From contig JABIGF010000020.1 of NCBI GenBank assembly GCA_018650285.1, positions 1 through 64,000 on the forward strand: a stretch of DNA of 64,000 nucleotides. The letters run 5' to 3'. Shown piece by piece: positions 11,201 through 20,128 of this stretch (within the stretch, counting starts at the first letter, position 1; each line of letters starts with the position of its first letter). Source of the DNA: Methanobacteriota archaeon (GTDB lineage Archaea > Thermoplasmatota > Poseidoniia > Poseidoniales > Thalassarchaeaceae). A model generated the notes under the pieces. It was not told where the DNA came from, made no database searches, and saw only the letters and a program-made list of their open reading frames with translations. Both the position numbers and the translations under genes were made by a program.

Positions 11201-12277
11201 AGATTCAACTGTTTTGTCATTGACTGTTATTTGCAATATTATTGCTGCATAACCGCCTGAATTATTGGCATAAACAATGTGTGAAGAGCGCTCATAAAGA
11301 GTAGTAGGCGTCCCTGAAATGCGCCCAGAAACTTGTGAGAAATCAAGACCAGATGGAAGTGGGGGGTCAACTTCCCAACCCAACACATCTCCCCCACCAT
11401 GATTTGGTATCATGTCATTCATTTGCTCGCCGATAGTGAGGATTAATTCATCTTCAAGGTAGGTGATTAATGTGGGTGCTTGGTCGTGAACAGAAATTGT
11501 AAAGTTAGTTGAATCACTACCACCTACATTACTTGCAGTTATGGTGTAAGTTGTCGCTGGCATTAGGGTATTTGGCGCCCCAATAATTGCTCCATCATCT
11601 CGTAATTCAAGGCCAGGTGGCATTGGTGGATTTGATTCCCAAGAGGTCGGTTCACCCTGCTCATAGTAGGGGAAAATGGTGAACGGCTCATCCTTTGTCA
11701 GAACGTGAGTGGCTGGTAAGTAGGAAAGTGAAAATGGTGCCGTATCTACTACAATTATCTCAATAGATAGGTTAGTCGAGCCGCCATGGTTGCTAACATT
11801 CACATCACAAATAGATGTGCCAATTTCAATTGCAGTGATTATCCAATCTGCTCCATCCTGTTCTTGACTTTGACGTAATTGTGCAGCGGAATCAGAGCAA
11901 TTAATCTGAATTTCAAATGTTTGCTCTAGCTCTTGACTATTGTCTCCATCAATACTCCAGTTTAATTCTGTTATTGACCCGAGAGTAACTTGTATTGAAT
12001 CGGATTCAAAAGATGCGTTACTAGGTGGGATAATGTCCACACAGCCGATTACGATAGACAAGTTATCTCCAAAGATTTCACGTTGATTGTTTGCACATTC
12101 AATCACGGGTGGTGGTGTTTCTGGTTCTGTTGGTTCAGCAGTCTTATTTTCCTCGTCATTATCTTGTGGCTTAGTATCTGGGAAATTATTAGCAAAATAA
12201 TAACCAGCCCCCCCTACGCTAACAAGCAAAAGTAGGGTTGCAACAGCAATTGCAATAGTAGGATTTCCCTCTGCCAT
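8201..12277 (-). CDS. Exported M60 (enhancin/mucinase-type) metallopeptidase with Ig-like repeats
   Basis: 1358 residues. One N-terminal hydrophobic helix (about 7-30) exports or anchors it, followed by an acidic Pro/Glu linker. Four putative-Ig (He_PIG) repeats follow between roughly residues 170 and 540, each with a 'PPLPxGL...G.I.G.P' core. A ThuA/glutamine-amidotransferase-like region (about 560-760) precedes the peptidase domain. The zinc site is HELGH at 1097-1101 in the context MFHELGHNHQW, with the third ligand Glu1115 in TTETTCNLYS, matching the M60 pattern HExxHx(8,28)E. An FN3-like domain closes the protein. M60 enzymes cleave O-glycosylated mucin-like proteins in characterised bacteria; here a role in attacking extracellular glycoproteins is inferred, supported by the sugar-catabolic genes just downstream and on the other strand. 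Confidence 0.85.
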   Translation of the reverse strand: MAEGNPTIAIAVATLLLLVSVGGAGYYFANNFPDTKPQDNDEENKTAEPTEPETPPPVIECANNQREIFGDNLSIVIGCVDIIPPSNASFESDSIQVTLGSITELNWSIDGDNSQELEQTFEIQINCSDSAAQLRQSQEQDGADWIITAIEIGTSICDVNVSNHGGSTNLSIEIIVVDTAPFSLSYLPATHVLTKDEPFTIFPYYEQGEPTSWESNPPMPPGLELRDDGAIIGAPNTLMPATTYTITASNVGGSDSTNFTISVHDQAPTLITYLEDELILTIGEQMNDMIPNHGGGDVLGWEVDPPLPSGLDFSQVSGRISGTPTTLYERSSHIVYANNSGGYAAIILQITVNDKTVESIDYGSQDFDLVFGYSTLNITPITNGGNPVNWSIEPPLALGLQFDLQFGTIYGDADEITPWVNHTIWANNSGGSFSTWLNIRIANMTPENISWLGGNEHVLAANQSITISAINGGPTIDSWEVSPPLPHGLSLGIDGTIAGLPIGRDGVNTSRHAWTIHTIWANNSGGSLETNLTFAIHDLAQDHNELVKRPVGSVDFGGAWPSLILPIGEWAFSLGIDWDDRPISSAGHAGKGRIVGYGHETMVARTGNDARANLSLNALDWVCDGNGKTVGLESSFNGWQNTLLAEGYAVVTSATPADLANLDCFVTEFWNSYSDAENLVITTWLEEGGGMIMGGHAWYWSYSNSDAAHNYPGNKISKTTGLFVSTSSGSSTFGVNTNEWGDLYRLHGALPLIVDHVDGTQMMTQNDATIGAITVSLCVSNLPLDYTGVWDSLRKMSNDTGWIHIDSNNQYTMNADEVDDLILNIQEQLMLKLPADEVDSHPSHSSFPGQVNATAPRPKITVNINGTFAGLPSQFGYANARAAGRMATGMYAPAGEVVNITIPQSMVNQGAAILVGAHSDSLWGKSSLSRHPKITRGWTMSNTSIQVANAFGGPIYVTIPAGSAFGEFNITIENAVEMPQYIHGQTDINNWQNTIRNNSAPIAELESEWFILTVPSSYIRNLDYPNETMDFWDDALQMEHNLSGYTPWPRVERSVFDVQISAGWMHSGYPFMAHTASVSGVVNGSYMRANGDWGMFHELGHNHQWMSSTLPGTTETTCNLYSVKLMTDLVGKDLRAGHSALNTQSMINRVETYFSGGSQISQWSVWTALETYLQIQEEFGWEPITAAYQEYYYNLTTQPSGDSAEFNEYAKWISIKTGHNMTSFLAAWGFPIAEPTQNAVDHLPVWTTDPLRGWVNEYDPETRNEMTSNITTSKADVDWMVYDNGTNTTWQLCWGVADGGVVQGNWDFCEYVGSNLSVGGNSHPLSGLFPSTDYYWRLTAENGNGRWWDDSTRQFTTP

Positions 12278-12336
12278 TGTAAATGGCAGTAGTGATTAGG
12301 TCAATATGATGCCGCTGTATCGGGTGTTGACTAAAG

Positions 12337-13167
12337 ATGCGTGTGGCGGTGACTGGGGCAGCCGGATTAATCGGTGGCGTGGTGTGTGATAGGTTGGCTG
12401 CTGAGGGCCACGAAGTCATCGGAATTGACCGCCCTTTTGATGAGTGGATGGTGGCGGGCAGAAATACAGAGGATACTACAGCCCCAAGCCGCGTCACCCA
12501 TCATTTTGACCTAGCAGAAGCAACTAATTCAGACTGGGAGATGATGTTTGAAGATTGCGAAGTAGTAGTCCATTTAGCAGCAGATGCAAACCCATCAAAT
12601 AGCGATGAAAGTATGATGAGAAACAATGTATTAGTCTCTACGAAATTGATGCAACACGCCCAAGCATCTGGTGCCCGCAGAGTAGTCCTTTCATCATCTG
12701 GTCTTGTTCAAGTAGGGCTTGAGGATGAGTTGAAATCAGGGGGCATATTGGAGGGTCAACTCATTGGTGTAAAGCATGGCATTTCCACAACTAGTACATA
12801 CGGTGAAACCAAGGTGTTTGTTGAAGAACTGGGTGAGCATTATTCTCGTGAGCAAGGCATGGAGTGCATCGCAGTCAGAATTGGGACAGTAATCCCCAAT
12901 GAAGATGAACATTGGGTAAGAGGTGGGCGTCTTCAAGCCACAGCATTTTTGCAACAAGATGTCGCCAACTTTTTTGTTGCAGCGGTAGAAGCGAATTATT
13001 CTAGTTGGGATTCTAATAGTTGTGAAGGGCATCCTGATGTTGCCGGCTATCTATTGACTGCCGCACAATCAAATTCACCCGGCAGATTCATTGATCTTGA
13101 ACCAGGGATTACAGCTCTTGGTTGGAATCCAATTTCATGGCCGAGCGGGCCAGAGAATCTGCAATGA
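12337..13167 (+). CDS. NAD-dependent sugar epimerase/dehydratase-family protein, probable uronate dehydrogenase
   Basis: A 276-residue extended short-chain dehydrogenase. The NAD-binding GAAGLIGG lies at residues 7-14 and the catalytic Tyr-x-x-x-Lys is in TYGETKVFVEEL. The stretch after it (AVRIGTVIPNEDEHW) and the general layout resemble bacterial uronate dehydrogenase, which oxidises D-glucuronate or D-galacturonate to the aldarolactone with NAD+. That assignment is an inference from motif similarity; a nucleotide-sugar epimerase remains possible, although the protein is shorter than most of those. It is transcribed away from the M60 gene across a 59-base divergent gap and is followed 24 bases later by the kinase-dehydrogenase fusion, suggesting one operon for sugar catabolism. 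Confidence 0.72.
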   Translation: MRVAVTGAAGLIGGVVCDRLAAEGHEVIGIDRPFDEWMVAGRNTEDTTAPSRVTHHFDLAEATNSDWEMMFEDCEVVVHLAADANPSNSDESMMRNNVLVSTKLMQHAQASGARRVVLSSSGLVQVGLEDELKSGGILEGQLIGVKHGISTTSTYGETKVFVEELGEHYSREQGMECIAVRIGTVIPNEDEHWVRGGRLQATAFLQQDVANFFVAAVEANYSSWDSNSCEGHPDVAGYLLTAAQSNSPGRFIDLEPGITALGWNPISWPSGPENLQ

Positions 13168-13191
13168 AATAGTAGCAAATTGGGTGAGATA

Positions 13192-15279
13192 ATGAACGGG
13201 CCATTGACATTGGGAATTGATGTTGGTACTAGCGCCACAAAAGTCATTCTTCTTGCTGAAAGTGGTAAGTGGAAGATGCACTCATGGCCATCATCTGATG
13301 GCGTGTGGTCTAATCTGAAAGTCTGGTTAAATGCAATGTTGAAAGATTGTGTAAATTCTGCCATTACCCGAGTAGGAATTACAGGTCATGGCCCCTCAGT
13401 AATTGTCATCCGCGATGGAGCAATGGTTGGCCGACCAATTCATTGGTTTGATGAAATCTCTGAATCTTTTCTCAGACCCACCGAAGGCGAACATATTCTT
13501 CCGCCCACGCGGGCGTGGGTGCCATCTCGTGTGGCTCAATGGGAGGGTGAGAATGGCCCAGTTGGTGATGGTGTTGCAATTCAACTCAAAGATTATCTAA
13601 ATTGGCAAATAGCAGGGATTATTGCTCGCGATTCACGTTCAATGCGGGGGTATGTTGGGGAAGGATTCTTTCACAACCCCTCAGATGTTATAGGGTGTGT
13701 CAATCAGCAGGGGGCTGAACTTTCAGGAATCACATTAGATGCTGATGTGATTTGTGGGTGCGACGACTTGACTGCTGGAGTTTTAGGACTTCAAGCACGA
13801 CAAGGCCAATTATTCAATTTAGCAAACACAAGTGAACATGTTGGTTTGGTTGGAGGTAATCCAGTAGATGGATTGAGTTGGTTACCACCATTAGGTAGAC
13901 TTCCAGCACTATGCTATAATGCAACATCAACTGGTGGCCGCACACTTTCTGAAATGTTTGACCGCCCACCTTCAAGAGAGTCGGCAGAGGATTTTTCAAA
14001 ACAATTGACAGCAGATGAAACCCAAACAGGAGATGCTTGGAAGGCTCTTAGAAAATTGAATCAGCCAATTGAAGATATTAGGCAGAATTTTGATGTTGAC
14101 GAGATGCTTATTGGAGGCGGTTTGACATTGATTCCCCAAATAGTAGAATCTCGAAATGCTATTGCACGTGCCGGTCAAGAGGTCAGTGTGTTAGGCGTTG
14201 CAAAATTAGCACAAAAGCCGCTAGCAGTAATTTTTGGGGCGGGAAAAGTAGGCAGAGGATTCCTCGCTCAATTGTTAGTTCGTGCCGGTTGGAGAATTCA
14301 CTTTGTCGATTCTAATCCTTCTTTAGTAGAATCGCTATCATCAGGCAGTTATTCAATAGTTAATCTCGGCACAGGTGAAATTGAAGAAATTTCAGATTTT
14401 TCAGTTTCAAGAGATTCGTGGCGACTCGATGAAGCAAGTCTTGTGATGACATCACTTGGAGCAAATGGATTAGCCAATTGGGCTAACAGCATGTCTGATT
14501 TCGACCGCCCTATTGACATCATTTTGGCTGAAAACCACCCTCGCCCTGCAGCATTAGTCAGATCACATATCACATCTCAAAGAGTGGGTGTTGCTCAAGC
14601 ACAAGTTTTGCGCTCATGTATTGAGCCGACAATTGAACAGGTGACTGAATTCGGACATTTGACTGTTCAAGTACAAGACCATTGGACTCTCCCCCTTGAT
14701 GCTGATGCATTGGTTTATCCTGAATTAGTAGGTTCAGTTTCTGGTTTTAACCTTAGACCAAATTTTTCTATTGAGTTGACTCGAAAATTATACACATATA
14801 ATGCGATTAATGCCGCTGTTTGTTATGCTGGTGCGAGTAAAGGGTATGACTGGTTAAGCGACGCCGCGAATGACCCTGAAATTGCTGAATTAGGGCGACA
14901 AGTAGGTATTGAAGCATCAGCCGCATTAGTGGCAGAATTTGATTTTGATTCTAACGACCAATTGGCATGGTCAAATAGAGCACTTGCCAAGTATCAAGAT
15001 GAAACTATTCGTGACCCAATAGAGAGAAACGCCCGTGACCCAATTCGAAAATTGGGTTTGCATGATAGGATATTGGGGCCACTGCATTTGTGCCTCTCTC
15101 ATGATTTACCACATGATGCATTGTTAGAGACAATGAAGCATGCAATGAATTACACTGAAATCAGTGATGATTCGGCCATTGAACTTCAACAATTAGTGGT
15201 TGATTTTGGTCTATTCGGGGCGATTGAAAAAATCGCTCCAGGGTTAGATAATTCAATTGAGATATACCTTCGCCACTAA
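13192..15279 (+). CDS. Fusion of FGGY carbohydrate kinase and mannitol-1-phosphate 5-dehydrogenase
   Basis: 695 residues in one open frame. Residues 1 to about 340 are a compact FGGY-family sugar kinase. GIDVGTSATKV is the phosphate-binding start, GITGHGPSVIV and WFDE form the sugar-site strand, and CGCDDLTAG holds the catalytic Asp at 191 or 192. NTSEHVGL and MLIGGGLT are the nucleotide-site loops. The second lobe is shorter than in xylulokinases of about 500 residues. Residues about 341-695 match MtlD: the Rossmann motif IFGAGKVGRGF, an E-N-x-R/H-P segment, the RKLYTYNAINA helix, and the NARDPIRKLGLHDRI..LPH region with active-site Lys and His. Start is the ATG at 13192 with GGTGAG upstream; a TTG at 13180 is less likely. 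I infer ATP-dependent phosphorylation of a hexitol followed by oxidation of the phosphate to fructose-6-phosphate. Confidence 0.85.
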   Translation: MNGPLTLGIDVGTSATKVILLAESGKWKMHSWPSSDGVWSNLKVWLNAMLKDCVNSAITRVGITGHGPSVIVIRDGAMVGRPIHWFDEISESFLRPTEGEHILPPTRAWVPSRVAQWEGENGPVGDGVAIQLKDYLNWQIAGIIARDSRSMRGYVGEGFFHNPSDVIGCVNQQGAELSGITLDADVICGCDDLTAGVLGLQARQGQLFNLANTSEHVGLVGGNPVDGLSWLPPLGRLPALCYNATSTGGRTLSEMFDRPPSRESAEDFSKQLTADETQTGDAWKALRKLNQPIEDIRQNFDVDEMLIGGGLTLIPQIVESRNAIARAGQEVSVLGVAKLAQKPLAVIFGAGKVGRGFLAQLLVRAGWRIHFVDSNPSLVESLSSGSYSIVNLGTGEIEEISDFSVSRDSWRLDEASLVMTSLGANGLANWANSMSDFDRPIDIILAENHPRPAALVRSHITSQRVGVAQAQVLRSCIEPTIEQVTEFGHLTVQVQDHWTLPLDADALVYPELVGSVSGFNLRPNFSIELTRKLYTYNAINAAVCYAGASKGYDWLSDAANDPEIAELGRQVGIEASAALVAEFDFDSNDQLAWSNRALAKYQDETIRDPIERNARDPIRKLGLHDRILGPLHLCLSHDLPHDALLETMKHAMNYTEISDDSAIELQQLVVDFGLFGAIEKIAPGLDNSIEIYLRH

Positions 15280-15332
15280 TTTTCGGCAATCGCATCAATA
15301 GAATTGATAGGCGGACCGGTCAAACGGGCAGC

Positions 15333-18300
15333 ATGGCGCGGAAGAGACGAGTGAAGAAGGACGGGCCGGCCGGGCCGCCAAGAGGCCCTCCAACCTCTTC
15401 TCCGCGAGGTCCACCAAAGAGTGGTCAACGAGGTCCTCCTGGCTCTAGTTCACGAGGCCCTCCGCGAGGCCCACCTAGCTCTAACCTACCTCCTAATTCT
15501 GGCCCACCTATGGGTGCTAGTTCTCCATCAATGCCACCAATGGGTCCTCCATCATCTTCTAGTGAGCCAGAATTTCTTCAAGAAGAACCTAGTGAAGAGA
15601 TTGATTCAGACGATGAAATTGTTGAGGATTCAGAAGAAGAGGTTGTTGAAAGCGAATCAGAAGACGATGATTTGGAGATGGGTGATGCTCTAGCAATGAT
15701 GAGTGCCAATGCCTCACCTCCCTCGTCCTCAATGCCGCCAATGGGGCCACCTGCCGCATCTTCCCGCCCACCTTCAGGTCCACCGACGGGCCCTCCTCCT
15801 GCAATGGATACTACCAATGCTTTTGATGCACTTGGAATTACTGCCTCTAACGATGCAGAAGATGAAGCACTAGATGAACCGGAGGCAGAATCTGATATCG
15901 AAGAGTCTGCTGATGTTGATGACACATCTGAATTAGAGGCTGAGCCTGAACCTGAAGAGGATACTTCTGGGCCAAAGGTGGAGCATCACGAAGCCGACCC
16001 ACGCGATGAAATAGAGGTAGAGGTTGTTGAAATCGGCGAGTTATCTCCGCTGAGGAAACCTTTGCGTAATGTCTCTCCACCACCTCCTGAACCAGAAGTG
16101 GGCACTCCTGTTTTGGAAGTGGCAAGTGAGATGGGCGATTCTAAATTGACTGGCCATATTGTCCCCCACACTCATTGGGATAGAGCATGGTATCTTCCTT
16201 TCCAGCAATACCGATACAAACTTGTTGAGATGGTTGATGACCTTCTTGATTTAATGGAGACAAATCCAGAATCATTCCCGACCTTCGAGTTAGATGGTCA
16301 AACTGTTGTAATTGAGGATTATTTGGATGTTCGTCCTGAAAACCGTGAGAGGCTAATCTCACTTGTTGAAGCAGGTCGATTATCAATCGGCCCATGGTAT
16401 GTTTTGCCAGACGAATATATTGTTGGTGGCGAGGGACTGGTTCGTAATCTAATGGCAGGAAAGCGCGTAGCGTCTTCTTACGGCGGTTGTTCTGATGTTG
16501 GATATGTTCCTGATCCATTTGGCCATGTAGGACAATTGCCGGCGATTTTGCAAGGTTGCGGTCTTGATACATTCATTTTCACCCGCGGAGCAGGACCATG
16601 GGTTGCAGAAGAAGCCAAAGGAATCTTCTATTGGCAAGCGGCTGATGGTGAGACAGAAGTATTGGCAATAAAGCAAATTCCAGATTATCCAAACCTAATG
16701 GCTTGGGGCTTTGAAGATAGGCCTCTTGACAAAAAGAGTGGTTCTAACATCAATGTTGATACAGCAATGGCAAAGATGGAAAGATTGCTTAGTATGTCAA
16801 AAAAGACCTACAACTGGCGAGCAGATGATTTACTGTTTGGTCAAGGAAGTGACCATACAGCGCCACAAACAACGTTGCCGAAATTAATTACTGCTGCTAA
16901 CGAACATTTCGGCAAGAAAATACAATTCAAACATTCATCGTTTTCACAATTCACAAGCAACATCAAACAGTGGATTGGGCGTAAGAAAATTCACCGGTAT
17001 CAAGGTGAGTTACACGACGGATGGGACCGTAATGTGTTATCTGGCGTGTTTAGTGCAAGGCTCTACCTAAAGCGCCTCAACGACCAGACCATGAGGGCTC
17101 TTACCGACCGAGTTGAACCACTTAGTGCAGCCGCACGTGCTTATGGTGGGCGTAACCGTCAGGAGCGTATCAATCTAGCTTGGAGAGAAGTATTGAGGGC
17201 TCATCCGCATGACGATGTATGTGGCTGCTCGGTTGATGCTGTACATGATGATAATGAGGTTCTATTCAAACACGCTTCTGAAATTTCAATGATGCTTGTT
17301 GATGATGCTGCTGAAGATTTGAGAGGTGCTTTCAATTTGCACCACGTCGACCGCGATGCAGTTCCAATATTATTGCATAATCCATTGCCGATATCTTGGT
17401 CAGGAACTCTTCCTGTAGATATGGCGTTGCCAGCATATCGCTGCTATCTTGGTGCTGGTTACCCGCTCAAAGTTGAATTATCAAAGCCAGCAGCAGGGTG
17501 CCTTCTTCAGACAATGGCAACTCTTTCAGAACCACAGTTTGGCTTGCACGTTCATGCTGATAGGGCGATTAATGTGGAATTACCTAGGATTCAGGGTGCG
17601 TTGTTGGTACACAAACTACCTCCTGGGATTCACGTCGCACATATTCTGCCTGGTAATGGGCCTCAAAACTTGCCTGCAAAACCTGTCAAAACAGGTGGCC
17701 GTCAAGGCCGCATCGATTGGATGGGTAATGGAATGGTTCGGGTACAATTCCATAAGGATGGAAGGTGGGATGTCATTGACGCGGCAACCAAACGCACATA
17801 CACAGGGCTTGGTCGATTAGAAGATTCAGAAGATGCTGGTGATTCATACGATTATTCACCAGGTGGCCATCCATGCGATGTTGGAAGTGGTCGCGGCGAG
17901 AAGATGGAGAAGCGAGTGCAACCAGTTGACAGAAGATTGTTTGATACTGATTCTGCTGAAAAGCGAGCCTCTTCAGTAACGCTGATGATGGAGAATGAAT
18001 GGTTGACAACTGTTCTTGTGCAAGTACATTGGTCTCTACCAACTCACTTTGATAATGCGAGTCAGAAACGCTCTACTGATGAGGATTGGGTAACTGTTGA
18101 GCACTACATTACATTGCGCTCGGGCTCAAAGGTCGTAGAGATAGAGTCGATGGTCAACAACACTTGTGAGGATCACCGATTGCGAGTCTGCATGCCTACT
18201 GGTTTGAACACTAAGAAAGTCTGGTGCGGAGGTGCGTATGACATACTTTCACGGCCAACAAGTTGGGCTCATGAAGAAGATTGGGAACAGCCCACTGTGC

Positions 18301-18968
18301 CAACACAGCATTTCAGTCAGTTTGTGGCGATGCAAGATAGACTTGGTGGCTTAGCAGTGATAGTGCCTGGTTCAAATGAATATGAAACCGCAAAGACAGA
18401 TGGCAAGGATGGACTTGACTTGAGAATCACGATGTTGCGTGCTACTGGCTGGCTCAGTCGAGACGGATTTGCTAGCCGACGAAATCGTGCTGGCCCATGC
18501 TATCCTGCTCCAGGCGCACAATGCAAAGGGCAGTCGTGGATGCGCTGGGGTGTCATGCCTTACGAAGGACTCTGGGCGCAAGCTGGTGTACATGAAGAAG
18601 CAGAGAAATTTGCTGCAAACGCTACTTTGCTACCTGCTCATGGCAAACCACAGTTGAATGGTTTCTTTGATGACCCACTATCAAAGGGAATCCGTGGTCG
18701 CTCAGCGGCCCCTATTCGGTTTGTTGGTGATGGCCCGCGGCCATTGCTTTCCGCTTGTAAGCCTGCAGAAGATGGCGATGGCACAGTAGTTAGAATACAT
18801 AATCCCACAAAATACGATTGGACAGGTCGAATTGAGACTGATTTGCCATTGTTTGAATGCCACCATTGTGACCTGATGGAAATTTCAGGAAACGAAGTGA
18901 ACATCGTTGAACAAGGTTGGGAAATTACAATTCCAGCAAAGAAAATCATGACCTTCCGCTTCAAGTGA
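15333..18968 (+). CDS. GH38 alpha-mannosidase (or mannosylglycerate hydrolase) with long disordered N-terminal extension
   Basis: 1211 residues. The first 270 are low complexity: a basic Gly/Pro/Arg stretch of repeated 'RGPP' units (1-75), then alternating acidic and Pro/Met-rich segments. No signal peptide is visible, so the enzyme is probably cytoplasmic. The GH38 catalytic domain starts near 272: VPHTHWDRAW at 277-286 supplies metal ligands, and YVPDPFGHVG contains the nucleophile Asp394. The helical middle domain has HPHDDVCGCSVD near residue 625. The beta-sandwich C-terminal domains fill the rest. Retaining alpha-mannosidases trim mannose from glycans; MngB-type enzymes of the same family hydrolyse mannosylglycerate, and the HPHDD..GC motif leans that way, so substrate is open. 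It is followed 9 bases later by the DUF2817 gene with GAGGT in between. Confidence 0.88.
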   Translation: MARKRRVKKDGPAGPPRGPPTSSPRGPPKSGQRGPPGSSSRGPPRGPPSSNLPPNSGPPMGASSPSMPPMGPPSSSSEPEFLQEEPSEEIDSDDEIVEDSEEEVVESESEDDDLEMGDALAMMSANASPPSSSMPPMGPPAASSRPPSGPPTGPPPAMDTTNAFDALGITASNDAEDEALDEPEAESDIEESADVDDTSELEAEPEPEEDTSGPKVEHHEADPRDEIEVEVVEIGELSPLRKPLRNVSPPPPEPEVGTPVLEVASEMGDSKLTGHIVPHTHWDRAWYLPFQQYRYKLVEMVDDLLDLMETNPESFPTFELDGQTVVIEDYLDVRPENRERLISLVEAGRLSIGPWYVLPDEYIVGGEGLVRNLMAGKRVASSYGGCSDVGYVPDPFGHVGQLPAILQGCGLDTFIFTRGAGPWVAEEAKGIFYWQAADGETEVLAIKQIPDYPNLMAWGFEDRPLDKKSGSNINVDTAMAKMERLLSMSKKTYNWRADDLLFGQGSDHTAPQTTLPKLITAANEHFGKKIQFKHSSFSQFTSNIKQWIGRKKIHRYQGELHDGWDRNVLSGVFSARLYLKRLNDQTMRALTDRVEPLSAAARAYGGRNRQERINLAWREVLRAHPHDDVCGCSVDAVHDDNEVLFKHASEISMMLVDDAAEDLRGAFNLHHVDRDAVPILLHNPLPISWSGTLPVDMALPAYRCYLGAGYPLKVELSKPAAGCLLQTMATLSEPQFGLHVHADRAINVELPRIQGALLVHKLPPGIHVAHILPGNGPQNLPAKPVKTGGRQGRIDWMGNGMVRVQFHKDGRWDVIDAATKRTYTGLGRLEDSEDAGDSYDYSPGGHPCDVGSGRGEKMEKRVQPVDRRLFDTDSAEKRASSVTLMMENEWLTTVLVQVHWSLPTHFDNASQKRSTDEDWVTVEHYITLRSGSKVVEIESMVNNTCEDHRLRVCMPTGLNTKKVWCGGAYDILSRPTSWAHEEDWEQPTVPTQHFSQFVAMQDRLGGLAVIVPGSNEYETAKTDGKDGLDLRITMLRATGWLSRDGFASRRNRAGPCYPAPGAQCKGQSWMRWGVMPYEGLWAQAGVHEEAEKFAANATLLPAHGKPQLNGFFDDPLSKGIRGRSAAPIRFVGDGPRPLLSACKPAEDGDGTVVRIHNPTKYDWTGRIETDLPLFECHHCDLMEISGNEVNIVEQGWEITIPAKKIMTFRFK

Positions 18969-18977
18969 GGTCATTGA

Positions 18978-20075
18978 ATGGAATCTAGTGAATTATGGCG
19001 CTATTTCTCACCAGATTATGTGACTGCTCGTCAGCGTTTTCTTGATGCTTGTGAAAAAACAAGTGCTGAATTAACCACTCTAACCCTTTCTGTAAAAGGG
19101 CCTTCTGACGAGAATCTTTCAATCGATATTGCGTATATTGGCCCAGATAATCCTACAAGATTATTGATTCATACAAGTGGTGTGCATGGTGTTGAGGGAT
19201 TCCCTGGAAGTGCTGTACAGATTCGTTTGCTTGAACGAATAAGTAATGGTGATATTGCTTTAGATGAGGATTGTGGTTTGATTGTTGCACATGCAATCAA
19301 TCCATACGGTTTTGCTTGGTTACGAAGAGTAAACGAGGATAATGCCGACCTTAACCGCAATTTCCTTCCCCCTAATGAAGCGTATGTAGGGGAGCCAGAA
19401 CGATTCCATGAATTAGATGGTTTACTCAATCCAAGGTCATACAAATCATTGTTTGATATGTTTTCACTCAAGGCGGGTTGGGTGATGTTTAGTATGGGTT
19501 TTAATGTTGCAAAACAAGTCATTGCTGAGGGTCAATATGAGAGACCAAAAGCGATGCAATACGGTGGCCACCAGATGTATGAAGGTCCAAAACTTTGGTT
19601 AGGATATTTGTCCAAAGTTCTACCAAATGTTAAGCGAGCAGTGTGGCTCGATTTCCATACTGGATTAGGGCCATTTGGCGAGGATTCATTGTTGGTTTCT
19701 AATGAATTAGGTGATGAGGCATTCTCATCTCTTACAAATCGTTACGGCTCAGCAATACAACCATTAGATCCTGAGGCTGGTGTTGCATACCGAATTCGTG
19801 GCGGCATGCTTGAGGGTGTATCTGCGCGTTTTCCTGAAATAGATTGGACATTGATAACTCAAGAGTTTGGCACATACAAACCTGTCAAGATTTTAAAGAC
19901 GCTTAGGGCAGAAAATCGAATGACCCATTGGTCAAACATAGAGAAGCGAAAAAAGGTCAATTCTGCTGAGCGTAGGAAATTAGTTGAAGTCTTTAATCCA
20001 AATTCAGACAAATGGCGTGAGATGATAATGAATAGAGGCTTAGCGCTGTTTGATTCCGCTCTTTCTGATATCTAA
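18978..20075 (+). CDS. DUF2817 (M14-like zinc carboxypeptidase-fold) protein
   Basis: 365 residues matching the DUF2817 family, a relative of M14 carboxypeptidases. Zinc ligands are visible as GVHGVEG (His70, Glu73) and a later DFHTGLG His near residue 226. Substrate-side NPYGFAW and ADLNRNFL correspond to the Arg/Asn region of M14 enzymes, and QEFGT near the C-terminus may hold the catalytic Glu. No signal peptide is present. It is close behind the GH38 gene with a GAGGT ribosome site overlapping that gene's stop, so the two are translationally linked. Hydrolysis of a peptide or acyl-amide from partly degraded glycopeptides is a plausible role, but no substrate is known for this family here. 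Confidence 0.83.
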   Translation: MESSELWRYFSPDYVTARQRFLDACEKTSAELTTLTLSVKGPSDENLSIDIAYIGPDNPTRLLIHTSGVHGVEGFPGSAVQIRLLERISNGDIALDEDCGLIVAHAINPYGFAWLRRVNEDNADLNRNFLPPNEAYVGEPERFHELDGLLNPRSYKSLFDMFSLKAGWVMFSMGFNVAKQVIAEGQYERPKAMQYGGHQMYEGPKLWLGYLSKVLPNVKRAVWLDFHTGLGPFGEDSLLVSNELGDEAFSSLTNRYGSAIQPLDPEAGVAYRIRGGMLEGVSARFPEIDWTLITQEFGTYKPVKILKTLRAENRMTHWSNIEKRKKVNSAERRKLVEVFNPNSDKWREMIMNRGLALFDSALSDI

Positions 20076-20128
20076 TTGTGCTCATTACAAAGCGTCGGGT
20101 TGATGGGTGAAGACGCATCCGATGTCGC

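Noticed and set aside
15578-15925. Minus-strand open frame over the start of the GH38 gene
   Set aside because: It is the reverse reading of the low-complexity Ser/Pro/Glu-rich tract and has no independent support.
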